DNA of 64,000 nt from the NCBI RefSeq assembly GCF_024346715.1, contig NZ_AP024852.1, forward strand, positions 186,001 to 250,000, in the 5' to 3' direction. This document shows, one piece after another, positions 26,582 through 35,976 of the stretch. Each line of letters begins with the position of its first letter. Position 1 is the first letter of the stretch. Source of the stretch: Photobacterium swingsii. Its GTDB lineage: Bacteria > Pseudomonadota > Gammaproteobacteria > Enterobacterales > Vibrionaceae. The translations under genes and the position numbers were made by a program. Below the pieces are notes generated by a model, which made no database searches, was not told the DNA's origin, and was given only the letters and a program-made list of their open reading frames with translations.

Positions 26582-27913
26582 TTATAAAATGAAGCGGCTT
26601 AGATCTTCGTCTTCAACCAATTCACCTAAACGCTCAGTCACGTAAGCTGCATCGATCACCATGGCGTCACCTGATTTTTCAGAGGCGTCGTAAGATAGTT
26701 CTTCCATCAAACGCTCCATCACAGTGTGCAGGCGGCGAGCACCGATATTTTCAGTACGCTCATTCACCTGCCATGCGGCTTCTGCCAGTTTATCGATGCC
26801 GTCTTCAGTAAACGAGATCTCAACCGATTCTGTCGCCATCAGAGCACGGTATTGCTCAGTAAGCGATGCATTTGGCTCAGTTAGGATACGCTTGAAGTCA
26901 TGGCTTGTTAGGGCTTCTAACTCAACACGGATCGGCAGACGACCTTGTAGTTCAGGGATCAGATCCGAAGGTTTTGCAACTTGGAATGCACCCGAAGCCA
27001 CAAAGAGGATGTGATCAGTTTTTACCATGCCGTGCTTGGTTGATACTGTGCTGCCTTCAACAAGTGGCAGTAGATCGCGCTGAACACCTTCGCGTGACAC
27101 ATCTGGGCCTGATGATTCACCACGCTTACAGATCTTATCGATTTCATCCAAGAAAACGATGCCGTTGTTTTCTACCGCAAAGATCGCTTGTTCTTTCAGT
27201 TCTTCTTGGTTGACCAACTTGGCAGCTTCTTCTTCGGTTGCTGCTTTCATCGCGTCTTTGATTTTCATCTTACGCTTTTTAGAGGTGTTACCCGCAAGGT
27301 TTTGGAACATACCTTGCAGTTGGTTGGTCATGTCTTCCATACCTGGAGGCGCCATGATCTCTACACCCATTTGCGGCGCGGCAATATCGATTTCAACTTC
27401 TTTGTCGTCAAGTTTACCTTCGCGCAGCTTCTTACGGAAAGATTGACGGGTTGATGAATTGCTATCGCCTTCTTCATTTTGGCCCCATGCATCGCGAGCA
27501 GGTGGCAGCAAGATATCAAGAATACGATCTTCAGCTTGTTCTTCAGCGCGGAATTTTACTTTTTCCATCGCTTGCTGGTGGGTCATTTTCACTGCAACGT
27601 CGGTTAAGTCGCGGATAATGGTTTCCACTTCTTTGCCTACATAGCCCACTTCGGTGAACTTGGTTGCTTCAACTTTGATGAAAGGCGCGTTCGCTAGTTT
27701 CGCTAGACGACGAGCAATCTCGGTTTTACCGACACCCGTTGGGCCTATCATCAGAATATTTTTCGGGGTGACTTCAACACGCAGCTCTTCAGGAAGCTGC
27801 ATGCGACGCCAGCGGTTACGTAGGGCAATAGCCACTGCACGTTTCGCTTTATCTTGACCGATAATGTGGCGATCAAGTTCGTGAACAATCTCGCGTGGAG
27901 TCATCTCAGACAT
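26582..27913 (-). CDS. hslU: ATP-dependent protease ATPase subunit HslU
   Basis: 443 residues, full length. HslU is the hexameric AAA+ unfoldase of the HslUV (ClpYQ) protease. The Walker A motif is GPTGVGKT (residues 57-64) and Walker B is FLDEIDKI. The I-domain, of variable sequence, lies between them. The C-terminus (EDLSRFIL) is the conserved tail that docks into HslV. It follows hslV on the same strand with a 10-base gap. Confidence 0.98.
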   Translation of the reverse strand: MSEMTPREIVHELDRHIIGQDKAKRAVAIALRNRWRRMQLPEELRVEVTPKNILMIGPTGVGKTEIARRLAKLANAPFIKVEATKFTEVGYVGKEVETIIRDLTDVAVKMTHQQAMEKVKFRAEEQAEDRILDILLPPARDAWGQNEEGDSNSSTRQSFRKKLREGKLDDKEVEIDIAAPQMGVEIMAPPGMEDMTNQLQGMFQNLAGNTSKKRKMKIKDAMKAATEEEAAKLVNQEELKEQAIFAVENNGIVFLDEIDKICKRGESSGPDVSREGVQRDLLPLVEGSTVSTKHGMVKTDHILFVASGAFQVAKPSDLIPELQGRLPIRVELEALTSHDFKRILTEPNASLTEQYRALMATESVEISFTEDGIDKLAEAAWQVNERTENIGARRLHTVMERLMEELSYDASEKSGDAMVIDAAYVTERLGELVEDEDLSRFIL

Positions 27914-27923
27914 GGCAACTTCC

Positions 27924-28451
27924 TTACTTGGTCTCTAGTTCTTCAACGGTATGGTTATGGTTGGTGAATACACAGATATCGCCAGCAATATTTAGCGATT
28001 TTTCTGCAATTTCACGTGCACCTAAATCGGTGTTTTCAAGCAGTGCGGTTGCGGCTGCCTGTGCAAAGTTACCACCAGAACCAATCGCAATCAGATCGTT
28101 TTCAGGCTGAACCACATCACCGTTACCCGTGATAATTAATGAGCCAGTTTCATCGGCCACGGCCAATAAGGCTTCAAGTTTGCGTAGCGCACGATCGGTA
28201 CGCCAATCTTTCGCAAGCTCCACCGCTGATTTCAGCAGGTGGCCTTGGTGCATTTCGAGCTTACGCTCAAAACGCTCAAATAGAGTGAATGCATCAGCAG
28301 TACCGCCAGCAAAACCTGCCAGTACTTTATTGTTATATAAACGGCGGACTTTGCGCGCGTTACCTTTCATTACAGTGTTGCCCAGAGAAACCTGGCCATC
28401 ACCTGCAATAACGACTTTTCCGTTTCGACGTACAGATACAATAGTTGTCAC
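27924..28451 (-). CDS. hslV: ATP-dependent protease proteolytic subunit HslV
   Basis: 175 residues from a GTG start at 28451, with AGAGG 7 bases upstream; the longer frame to 28502 is not supported. After removal of the initiator Met, the N-terminal Thr ([11 protein letters not shown]) is the catalytic nucleophile, as in proteasome beta subunits. [18 protein letters not shown] and [15 protein letters not shown] are also conserved. HslV forms two hexameric rings capped by HslU. The heat-shock promoter expected upstream is not obvious. Confidence 0.96.
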   Translation of the reverse strand: MTTIVSVRRNGKVVIAGDGQVSLGNTVMKGNARKVRRLYNNKVLAGFAGGTADAFTLFERFERKLEMHQGHLLKSAVELAKDWRTDRALRKLEALLAVADETGSLIITGNGDVVQPENDLIAIGSGGNFAQAAATALLENTDLGAREIAEKSLNIAGDICVFTNHNHTVEELETK

Positions 28452-28556
28452 GGGGAAACCTCTTTGGTTTGCGCCGGCGTTCAGTGCCGGTATCAATATC
28501 ATTATTATCTTGGGTTGGTGGTGGGAAATTTCAAGGTGGTCGCAGTGCTTGTGATC

Positions 28557-28584
28557 AAAAAAGGATGCCGTAGCACCCTTTTTT
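28557..28584 (-). terminator. Terminator after ftsN
   Basis: AAAAAAGG and TGC pair with GCA and CCTTTTTT around CGTA, with one internal mismatch. It lies between ftsN and hslV on the minus strand. Confidence 0.75.
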
Positions 28585-28615
28585 ATCTTTAATCAGAGAA
28601 GAAAATTATTATGAA

Positions 28616-29215
28616 TTACCATTCCCAATACCAAATTGCGCAAGGCTCAATCCCCCCACGGCGTAATTGGTTACGGTCGCTCTCGGCTTTACGTTTTTGA
28701 GGGTAAGGGCCCAGAATCACACGATACCACTTACCTTTTTCGCCGTTTGCTACTTTAATTTGGCTGGTTAAGCCTTGGAAAGCGATCATGGCTTTACGCT
28801 CGTCAGCTTGTTTCAGCGTGCGGTAGGCACCACATTGCATCAAATAAGGTCGAGTAGGTTTCTGCTCTTTTTTGGTTTCAACTTTCACTTCTTTGTTTTC
28901 AAGCTCTTCGATATAGCGCCATTTCTCTTCCGGTTTAGGCGGTAGCGCGGCTTTCGGTTTCGTCGCAGGCTTGGGGGCTACCACTGTTGGCTTCGCAACT
29001 TGTGGTTTCACCGTTGTCGGTTTGGTGACTTTCGGCTGAGCGGGGGCAGGATCACTGGTCGCTAAAAAATATAAGCCATAGCCTAATGCACCCACCAAAA
29101 GCACGGCAATGATGGCCCATTTGATAGGAAAAGAACGAGTCGCAGTAGATTTACGACGGTTATTAGCTGGCTTTTTTGGCGCGCGCCCGCGCTTTACATA
29201 ATCTTTAGTGGCCAC
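28616..29215 (-). CDS. ftsN: Cell division protein FtsN
   Basis: 199 residues. FtsN is a bitopic inner-membrane protein that triggers septal peptidoglycan synthesis. It has a basic cytoplasmic tail (MATKDYVKRGRAPKKPANNR), a TM helix at about 31-53, a Pro/Lys/Val-rich periplasmic linker, and a C-terminal SPOR domain (about 120-199; YLMQCGAYRTLKQADERKA, GKWYRVILGPYPQKRKAE), which binds denuded glycan strands. It is much shorter than the E. coli protein (319 residues), with the difference in the linker. Its position between cytR and hslV is conserved. Confidence 0.93.
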   Translation of the reverse strand: MATKDYVKRGRAPKKPANNRRKSTATRSFPIKWAIIAVLLVGALGYGLYFLATSDPAPAQPKVTKPTTVKPQVAKPTVVAPKPATKPKAALPPKPEEKWRYIEELENKEVKVETKKEQKPTRPYLMQCGAYRTLKQADERKAMIAFQGLTSQIKVANGEKGKWYRVILGPYPQKRKAESDRNQLRRGGIEPCAIWYWEW

Positions 29216-29326
29216 AATGCTGACAGTACAAAGAACTCGGTATCACTATGGTACAAACTTGGGTGGATACTGACTAGTGGCAGAGTCAATTTAGGCTTGA
29301 AAGAGGGGAGTGATCGACGTGAGAAG

Positions 29327-29358
29327 TGTGAGCTTATACGCAAAACGATAAGCTCACA
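29327..29358. repeat. Perfect 11-bp inverted repeat between cytR and ftsN
   Basis: TGTGAGCTTAT (29327-29337) and ATAAGCTCACA (29348-29358) flank 10 bases. No T-run follows. The TGTGA/TCACA ends resemble CRP half-sites but their spacing (22 bases) is too wide for one CRP site. Confidence 0.55.
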
Positions 29359-29389
29359 GTATTAGGTTTGCGACTGAGGTGATGCTCGT

Positions 29390-30394
29390 TTATGCAGGCG
29401 GTGGCGCTGCACTTTCACGGATAACCAGTTTGGCATCCAATAAGCGTGAACCTGCTTGCACATCTTTACCTTTCAATAATTCCAGCAACATCAGCATTGC
29501 CTGGCGTCCAATTTCGTAGCGGGGTTGTGAAACCGTCGTCAGTGGTGGATCGCAGTATTCGGCAAATTGAATATCATCAAAGCCGACTATAGAGATGTCT
29601 TGAGGAACACGTAAGCCGAGTCGTTTGGCTTGCTGCATTGCACCAATTGCCATTACGTCGCTGTGACAAAAGAGAGCGGTAGGTGGCTCAGGCAATGACA
29701 GTAGTGCGGTTACTGCACGCGCACCAGCAGCAAACGAGAAGTCGCCTTTTACTGTGTAGGCTGGGTTTAAATCAATCCCAGCACGGCGCAATGCTTGCTG
29801 ATAACCTTGCGAACGGAAATGACACAAAGGCGCGGTGTCTGGTCCTGAAATTTGGGCGATGCGATGATGCCCCATTTGCGTGAGGTAATTAACCGCTTCA
29901 AACGCTGCTGTCAGGTTGTCGATTTGTACTGTTGGTAGTTCAAGCTCAGGTGAGTATTCACAAGCCATAACCAAGGGCGGCAAGTTTTTCTGCTCAGGTT
30001 TGCTGACATCAAATGGTAGGTCGGTGCCTAATAACAGCATACCGTCTGCTTGCTTGGTAAAGACCAGGTTGACGAATGAATTTTCGCGGTTTTTTTGTTG
30101 GCCGCTATCACCCAATAAAACCAAATAGCCGTGCTCCATGGCGGCTTCTTCGATACCACGAATAAGCTCACTGAAGTAAGGGTCACAAATATCAGGAACA
30201 ATTGTGACTATGGTTTTTGATTCGTTACGACGGAGATTTCTTGCTAGTGAATTCGGTGAATAACCAGCTTCCATGACAGCTTGTTCAACTTTTTTACGGG
30301 TTGAGGCTGACACTTTTTCCGGGTTCATTAAAGCACGGGATACCGTGGCTGTAGATACACCGGCGAGCTGGGCAACATCCTTCATTGTCGCCAT
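29390..30394 (-). CDS. cytR: LacI-family repressor CytR
   Basis: 334 residues. CytR represses nucleoside uptake and catabolism genes with CRP and is induced by cytidine. The N-terminal LacI helix-turn-helix (MKDVAQLAGVSTATVSRALM) and hinge are followed by a periplasmic-binding-protein-like effector domain. Segments such as IVPDICDPYFSELIRGIE, LPTVQIDNLTAAFEAVNYL and CDPPLTTVSQPRYEIGR match CytR more closely than PurR. Its place between priA and ftsN matches E. coli. In Vibrio cholerae CytR also affects competence; that is not testable here. Confidence 0.95.
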   Translation of the reverse strand: MATMKDVAQLAGVSTATVSRALMNPEKVSASTRKKVEQAVMEAGYSPNSLARNLRRNESKTIVTIVPDICDPYFSELIRGIEEAAMEHGYLVLLGDSGQQKNRENSFVNLVFTKQADGMLLLGTDLPFDVSKPEQKNLPPLVMACEYSPELELPTVQIDNLTAAFEAVNYLTQMGHHRIAQISGPDTAPLCHFRSQGYQQALRRAGIDLNPAYTVKGDFSFAAGARAVTALLSLPEPPTALFCHSDVMAIGAMQQAKRLGLRVPQDISIVGFDDIQFAEYCDPPLTTVSQPRYEIGRQAMLMLLELLKGKDVQAGSRLLDAKLVIRESAAPPPA

Positions 30395-30566
30395 AGTTGC
30401 ACTTCCTCTCTATGATTTCTCTCATAAAATTGCCGGAGGACCATAGCCAAAATGGGCAGATACCTAAACCGACAAGCTCATTATTGTAGGCATTTCTACA
30501 TAAATTAAACATGCCTATCATGGCATAAATTACATTCGGTATGTGATCTAGCTCGCATTGCCTATT

Positions 30567-32768
30567 TTAAGTCAAATCTTGGGGTTCAACATCTATCGAC
30601 CAGCGAACCTTTTTGGCGAGAGGTAATAATTGCACCATAGGTTTGGCTATGCAGAGTAGTTGCTGCAGGGTTTTTCGGTCGGGAGCTTGCAAGAGTAGCT
30701 GCCAACGGTAACGACCTGCACGACGTGCAAGTGGCGCAGGGTTGGGGCCCATAATGCACACATCTTGATTAAACCTTGGGCTGGCTTCAAAGGTGTTTCT
30801 TACTTGCTGTAAAAACTGGAGCACTTGGTCATTATCGTTAGATTCGGCCCGCATCAAGGCTAAATAGGTATACGGTGGTAGCCAAGCCTGCTTGCGTTCA
30901 TTGAGCGCAGTGGCGGCAAAACTGTCGTAACCTTTGTGCAGCAAATCCTGCAACAAAGCATGGTCAGGGTGGTGAGTTTGCAGCATCACTTCGCCAGGTT
31001 TGCTGGCTCGGCCAGCCCGTCCTGCGACCTGAATAAACAGTTGGGCTAAGCGCTCGGAGGCGCGGAAGTCATTACTAAAAAGGGCGCTATCCACATCAAT
31101 TAAAGCCACTAAGGTGACATTGGGAAAGTGATGCCCTTTTGCCAGCATCTGGGTGCCAATTAGAATTTGGTATTCGTTATTTTTAATCGCTTCTAAATAG
31201 TTTTCTAGCGACCCTTTACGGCGGGTGCTATCACGATCAATACGCACGGCTTTGTATTCAGGGAATAAGGTAGCGAGTTGTTGTTCAAGTTGCTCGGTAC
31301 CGACACCGACTGGGATCAGCTGGGTTGAACCACAATCTCCACACTGCGGCATGATCGGGCGTTGTCCACCACAGTGGTGACAGCGCAATTCCCCCGTTTG
31401 CTGGTGGAAGGTGTAGTGGATATCACAACGCTGGCAATCGGCCAACCAGCCGCACTCATGACACATGATGGCAGGGGAAAAACCCCGACGGTTTAAAAAC
31501 AGGATGACTTGGTTTCCTGCTTGGAGGTGTTTACGCATTTGAGCGATCAGCGGTGCCGATAGCCCCGACTCTAAGTACAGCCCTTTGATATCCAGTACAC
31601 CATGGCGGGCTTTCTGGGCCACGCCTGCACGTTGAGTCAGGGTGAGGTGGTGGTATTTCCCAGTTTTAGCATTATGCAGGCTTTCTAATGCGGGTGTCGC
31701 AGAGCCTAATACCACAGGGATATTTTCTTTGTTAGCACGCAGCACGGCAATATCACGGGCGTGATAACGTAAGCTATCTTGTTGCTTGTAAGAGGCGTCA
31801 TGCTCTTCATCCACAATAATAATGCCAAGGTTAGCAAAGGGGGTGAATAAGGCTGAGCGTGTTCCTATGATGATACCAGCTTGGTTATCGCGGCCAGCGA
31901 GCCAAGCGGATAAACGCTCAGTGTCATTGAGGCCCGAGTGGATGGTCTCTAATGGCACATTAAAGCGCCGCTTAAAGCGATTAATTGTCTGCGGTGTTAG
32001 GCCGATTTCAGGCACTAAAATTAGCGCTTGCTTACCTGCGGCTAAAATCGGCTCTAGCAGGTTAAGGTACACTTCGGTTTTGCCTGAACCTGTCACCCCT
32101 TCCAATAAATAACAACCATAGTCGGGATTGCAGTTCACGGTTGCAATCGCCAGCGCTTGCTCTTCATTTAAGCGCGGCTTTTCTTCCGTGACCTCAAAAT
32201 GTTTAAGCCAATCATTTTGCTTAGGCTGTTCGATTTTTTCTTCAATCCAACCTTTTTCGGACAGGGTTTTTAAGGTTGCTGAGCTAACTTCTTGTGCTAA
32301 AAGGGCTTCATGGCTGGTGGTGCCTTGCTGTAATACCGTCAGTACTTGGACTTGACGCGGGGCACGTTTCAAACTTATGAGTGGTTGGTTCCTGCCTGCT
32401 TCCGTTAATGCCCAGCTTTTTAAGGCCGTCGGCGAGGCTTCTCGCCCCTTACGAAGCAAAGCTGGCATGGCATTGGCTAACGTATCACCGAGCGGATACT
32501 GGTAATACTGACTGGCCCATTTTAATAAACCAAACAGTGCAGGAGACCAGAGTGTTTCGCTATCGATAACAGCGCCAAGCGGCTTGAGTTGCGCCCGTGG
32601 GAAATCGGATTGGTCACTCAAAGCCACCACAATACCAATCAGGTGTTGGCGGCCAAATGGCACACGCACACGTCCACCAATCACAGGGTAAGTATTGGGT
32701 TTTATGAGGTAATCAAACGTTTTGTCCAGTGGTACTGGAAGCGCCACTTTGGCAATATCGAGCGTCAT
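30567..32768 (-). CDS. priA: Primosomal protein N' (replication restart helicase PriA)
   Basis: 733 residues from the ATG at 32768 (MTLDIAKVALPVPL); an in-frame TTG 12 bases upstream is less likely. PriA recognises stalled forks and D-loops and starts loading of DnaB. It has an N-terminal DNA-binding domain, then a superfamily 2 helicase core with Walker A GVTGSGKT (224-231), the DEEH box in VDEEHDASYK, and QMLAKGHHFPNVTLVALIDVD. Eight zinc-binding cysteines lie in CHECGWLADCQRC and LRCHHCG/QCGDCG. It is divergent from rpmE. Confidence 0.97.
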   Translation of the reverse strand: MTLDIAKVALPVPLDKTFDYLIKPNTYPVIGGRVRVPFGRQHLIGIVVALSDQSDFPRAQLKPLGAVIDSETLWSPALFGLLKWASQYYQYPLGDTLANAMPALLRKGREASPTALKSWALTEAGRNQPLISLKRAPRQVQVLTVLQQGTTSHEALLAQEVSSATLKTLSEKGWIEEKIEQPKQNDWLKHFEVTEEKPRLNEEQALAIATVNCNPDYGCYLLEGVTGSGKTEVYLNLLEPILAAGKQALILVPEIGLTPQTINRFKRRFNVPLETIHSGLNDTERLSAWLAGRDNQAGIIIGTRSALFTPFANLGIIIVDEEHDASYKQQDSLRYHARDIAVLRANKENIPVVLGSATPALESLHNAKTGKYHHLTLTQRAGVAQKARHGVLDIKGLYLESGLSAPLIAQMRKHLQAGNQVILFLNRRGFSPAIMCHECGWLADCQRCDIHYTFHQQTGELRCHHCGGQRPIMPQCGDCGSTQLIPVGVGTEQLEQQLATLFPEYKAVRIDRDSTRRKGSLENYLEAIKNNEYQILIGTQMLAKGHHFPNVTLVALIDVDSALFSNDFRASERLAQLFIQVAGRAGRASKPGEVMLQTHHPDHALLQDLLHKGYDSFAATALNERKQAWLPPYTYLALMRAESNDNDQVLQFLQQVRNTFEASPRFNQDVCIMGPNPAPLARRAGRYRWQLLLQAPDRKTLQQLLCIAKPMVQLLPLAKKVRWSIDVEPQDLT

Positions 32769-32906
32769 CGTAAATTGCAAATCCGCATTAGCTTTAGCAT
32801 GAATAAGGTAGGCAGTGTACCTCGCCTCAGAAAGTATCCCAAATCTGTAATGAGTGAGCTGTTAAAAGGCCCATTCGACTTTTAGTGGGGAATACTCCAT
32901 GATTAG

Positions 32907-32935
32907 TTGATCTGTGCGGTGTGATTGATTACTAT
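32907..32935 (+). promoter_or_regulatory. Probable sigma-70 promoter of rpmE
   Basis: TTGATC (32907-32912), 17 bases, TACTAT (32930-32935). Transcription would begin near 32942, leaving a leader of about 97 nt. Confidence 0.5.
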
Positions 32936-32980
32936 ACGCCGCCTGAATTATCGCCTTGCGCGGTAACTATTTTTTAACGC

Positions 32981-33015
32981 GTGTGGTGCCCGGCTTTGGA
33001 TCGGGAGAGCGACAC
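32981..33015 (+). promoter_or_regulatory. Candidate L31 leader hairpin upstream of rpmE
   Basis: GTGT (32981-32984) pairs with ACAC (33012-33015), and CCCG (32989-32992) with CGGG (33002-33005), with internal loops between. It ends 23 bases before the rpmE start. Ribosomal-protein L31 leaders are known in gammaproteobacteria; assignment to that motif is by position and shape only. Confidence 0.35.
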
Positions 33016-33038
33016 GGCCTTTATTTGAGGTTATCCCA

Positions 33039-33251
33039 ATGAAAGTAGGTATTCACCCAGAATACAAAGCTGTAAGTGCTCGTTGCTCTTGCGGTAACAC
33101 GTTTGAATTTAACTCTACAATGAACAAAGACATCAACCTTGATGTTTGTGACAAATGTCACCCGTTCTACACTGGTAAGCAACGTCAAGTTAGCACCGGT
33201 GGTCGTATCGACAAATTCAACAAGCGTTTCGGTGCGCTTACAAGCAAATAA
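33039..33251 (+). CDS. rpmE: 50S ribosomal protein L31, zinc (C+) type
   Basis: 70 residues, full length. L31 bridges the two ribosomal subunits. The four zinc ligands C16, C18, C37 and C40 (CSC, then CDKC) show the zinc-containing form, as opposed to the zinc-free paralogue used under zinc limitation. The ATG follows GAGG. It is a single gene with its own promoter and a strong terminator, divergent from priA. Confidence 0.98.
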   Translation: MKVGIHPEYKAVSARCSCGNTFEFNSTMNKDINLDVCDKCHPFYTGKQRQVSTGGRIDKFNKRFGALTSK

Positions 33252-33273
33252 TTTTTGCTTGGATAATACCGCC

Positions 33274-33300
33274 AAAAGGGACGCGCAAGCGTCCCTTTTT
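33274..33300 (+). terminator. Terminator after rpmE
   Basis: AAAAGGGACGC, GCAA tetraloop, GCGTCCCTTTTT. A second, AT-rich hairpin (CAAGCAAA/TTTGCTTG, 33241-33261) spans the rpmE stop codon. Confidence 0.95.
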
Positions 33301-33654
33301 GTTTTCTGCTATCTCTATTTCTCACGCAGAACTATCACGTCGCACAGGTAATATTCTTATTACAAGTCTGTAAACTCACCATGTTTAAACCCACACAAAA
33401 AGTAATGCTATCTATCGGTTTTTAGAACAAAAAATCGATATGAAAAATTTGTGACACGTTTTCTACCCCTTTTTTCAATATTGTTAGCGAAAATCGTAAT
33501 TCGATTGGCTCGACCAGCTTTGCTGAGCTAGGATTTTCACTCGCTATAGAATATGATCTGGCTCGCACGAATTCTAAGCTGGCTTACTTTTATTACGCCA
33601 GATAATTGTTCAGCATCGTATCTTTACCCCCATTATCATCAGGACCAGAACATC

Positions 33655-34902
33655 ATGTCTGAAGATTTTCGCCAACAAGCGCTTCATTACCACGCATACC
33701 CAGTTCCAGGTAAAACTGCTATTTCTCTGACGAAACCTGCCGATACGGTAGAAGACTTAGCATTAGCTTACAGCCCGGGTGTTGCTGAGCCAGTGCGTGA
33801 AATCGCGCAGAATGCTGAAAATGTTTACAAGTACACAGGTAAAGGCAACATGGTTGCTGTTATTACTAACGGTACTGCGATTCTAGGACTAGGTAACTTA
33901 GGTCCACTGGCCTCTAAGCCGGTGATGGAAGGTAAATCGCTACTATTCAAGCGCTTTGCAGGTTTAGACTCGATTGATATCGAAGTGAAGCACCGTACCA
34001 TTGATGAGTTTGTTGATACTGTGGCTAATATCGCAGACACCTTTGGTGGTATTAACCTTGAAGATATTAAAGCGCCAGATTGTTTTGAAATTGAAAAACG
34101 TCTGATTGAGCGCTGTAACGTGCCAGTATTCCACGATGATCAACACGGTACGGCTATTGTTACGGCGGCGGGTATGTTGAACGCGCTGGATCTGCAAGGC
34201 AAAACAATCGAAGAATCTGTGATTGTTTGTCTAGGTGCAGGCGCCGCTGCAGTTGCTTGTATGGAAATGCTGATTAAGTGTGGTGCACAGCGTGAGAAGA
34301 TCTACATGCTGGACCGTAAAGGTGTTATCCACACACGTCGAGATGATATCAACGAATACAAACAGCTATTCGCTAACAACACAGATAAGCGTACCCTAGA
34401 GGATGTGATTGAAGGTGCGGATATTTTTGTTGGTGTTTCAGGCCCAGATTTATTATCACCAGAAGCATTAAAGCTGATGGCTGATAAGCCAGTAGTGTTT
34501 GCTTGTTCAAACCCAGATCCAGAAATCAAACCGGCGTTGGCGCATGCCGTTCGTGATGATTTGATCATGGGTACGGGTCGCTCGGATTACCCGAACCAAG
34601 TGAACAACGTATTGTGTTTCCCATTCATCTTCCGTGGCGCACTGGATGTGCGTGCGAGCCAAATTAACGATGAGATGAAACTGGCAGCCGTGAAAGCGAT
34701 TCGCGAGCTAGCAAAAGAGCCTGTGCCTGCTGAAGTATTAGCTGCTGCGGGTGCAGAAAGTTTGAGCTTTGGTCCAGAGTACATTATTCCAAAACCAATG
34801 GACCCACGCTTGCTGCCTCGCGTAGCAAAAGCAGTGGCAGTGGCTGCGGTTGAGTCGGGTGTTGCACAAATTGACATGCCTAAGGGCTACATGGAAAGTT
34901 AA
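33655..34902 (+). CDS. Malic enzyme (oxaloacetate-decarboxylating malate dehydrogenase), short form
   Basis: 415 residues from the ATG at 33655 (MSEDFRQQALHYHA), which has an AGGA ribosome site; 34 upstream in-frame residues are not family sequence. It oxidatively decarboxylates malate to pyruvate using NAD(P)+. The family segments are LALAYSPGVAEPVREI, GNMVAVITNGTAILGLGNLG, FHDDQHGTAIVTAAG and CLGAGAAAVACMEML (dinucleotide fold). It resembles the N-terminal part of E. coli MaeB but lacks the C-terminal phosphotransacetylase-like domain. Cofactor preference cannot be read. A terminator follows. Confidence 0.93.
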   Translation: MSEDFRQQALHYHAYPVPGKTAISLTKPADTVEDLALAYSPGVAEPVREIAQNAENVYKYTGKGNMVAVITNGTAILGLGNLGPLASKPVMEGKSLLFKRFAGLDSIDIEVKHRTIDEFVDTVANIADTFGGINLEDIKAPDCFEIEKRLIERCNVPVFHDDQHGTAIVTAAGMLNALDLQGKTIEESVIVCLGAGAAAVACMEMLIKCGAQREKIYMLDRKGVIHTRRDDINEYKQLFANNTDKRTLEDVIEGADIFVGVSGPDLLSPEALKLMADKPVVFACSNPDPEIKPALAHAVRDDLIMGTGRSDYPNQVNNVLCFPFIFRGALDVRASQINDEMKLAAVKAIRELAKEPVPAEVLAAAGAESLSFGPEYIIPKPMDPRLLPRVAKAVAVAAVESGVAQIDMPKGYMES

Positions 34903-34934
34903 TGTAACCCTGCTATATCTGTTACAGACCATCG

Positions 34935-34967
34935 AAAGCCAGCGGCATGCAGTGTTGCTGGCTTTTT
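34935..34967 (+). terminator. Terminator after the malic enzyme gene
   Basis: AAAGCCAGC (34935-34943) pairs with GCTGGCTTT (34957-34965) around a 13-base loop, followed by T. Confidence 0.85.
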
Positions 34968-35012
34968 GCTATTTATGCCTGCTGAAATGCCGTAGCGGTT
35001 TCTCGAGGTGAA

Positions 35013-35159
35013 TCACTCTGCTGGCTGCACGCCTTGTACCATCAGTAGGTCAAAGCTTGCTGCGCCAGAAAAGAACGCCATACCCGCTAAGATTATCATT
35101 AACATGTATTTCCCGCCGATTAAGCACATTCCAATTGTATTAATTACAGAATCTAACAT
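35013..35159 (-). CDS. Small hydrophobic protein (48 aa), unknown
   Basis: I do not recognise this gene. An ATG at 35159 follows GGGGTGG on the minus strand and the frame ends with TGA at 35013. The peptide begins MLDSVINTIGMCLIGGKYML and continues with a hydrophobic stretch (MIILAGMAFFSGAASF) before a short polar tail (VQGVQPAE). One or two membrane helices are likely. It is the only gene-like feature on this strand between the malic enzyme and metJ. Confidence 0.45.
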   Translation of the reverse strand: MLDSVINTIGMCLIGGKYMLMIILAGMAFFSGAASFDLLMVQGVQPAE

Positions 35160-35976
35160 ATACCACCCCACTTATTGCTAACACATAGAAAATGAACAAT
35201 GAATCTTCGTGTTGTTTTAAATTTAACCCATGCATTAAGTGTATGGATTAATCTTAGGCACTAATTGATTCTGATCATTTTCATATTCGGTATTTAAATA
35301 ACGCTAAAAGATTATTTAAATAGTTATAGCTAGGTGGTGTTTTTACAATTCAGATCAAATTAACACGTCTTTGAAATAACCATTTCCTAATTAACAGTAC
35401 TATTTGGTTTAAAACAAATAGAAAACAAAATACGAGGTTATTTGTATTTCTAGACATTTATTACGTAGGGAAATAATATTTAATAAATGTAGAGCTTTTG
35501 AAATAGATGCTTACATTCACCGAAGTTATGAGTTAATTCTCGTTGTGAAAGTGAATGATAGCATTTATTTGCGGCTATTCGCCACTAATTACCTGGCTGA
35601 AATTTCATCGGTTTGCCCAGACCCTCTACGTGTGATGTAAATCGCAAAAATCAGCTCTCAGCACATTAAAACCTAGGTATTGGCTTTAAATGCTCGGTTT
35701 TACCGAGTATTTGCTGTGGTTGTTATTAGGTGTTGTTTATACCTGTTTACATTGTTTTTAATAATTCGCACTGATATCGGAATGAATTTTGATAATAATC
35801 AAAAAAATTCCCAAATAAGTATTTCAAACGCCGAAAATAATTTCATCATTTGTGTGAATATTATAATTTTAACTCGCTTTAACAATTCTGTTTGAGTGTC
35901 ATAGATAAACAAAGTTCAGGTTTTGCCAAGTATTTTGGCTGAATGCGTTCGCCTTTATTTTGTGGGAGATTATTGT
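35160..35976. other. AT-rich intergenic region upstream of the P-type ATPase
   Basis: About 800 bases, clearly more AT-rich than the flanks, with no convincing ORF. A plus-strand frame at 35680-35895 is low-complexity and lacks family features. It contains a 20-bp imperfect inverted repeat (35501-35570) and a small hairpin CTCGGT/ACCGAG (35693-35707). It must hold the ATPase promoter. Confidence 0.5.
35501..35570. repeat. 20-bp imperfect inverted repeat
   Basis: AAATAGATGCTTACATTCAC (35501-35520) and the reverse complement of 35551-35570 agree at 17 of 20 positions, with a 30-base spacer. It lies in the AT-rich gap before the P-type ATPase. It could be an operator pair, a hairpin or a degraded mobile-element end. 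Confidence 0.5.

Noticed and set aside
33139..33351. 70-residue frame overlapping rpmE in another frame
   Set aside because: It is a shadow of the highly conserved rpmE gene and runs through its terminator.
35680..35895. 71-residue plus-strand frame upstream of the P-type ATPase
   Set aside because: The region is AT-rich and low in complexity, and no ribosome site precedes the frame. Chance frames are expected there.
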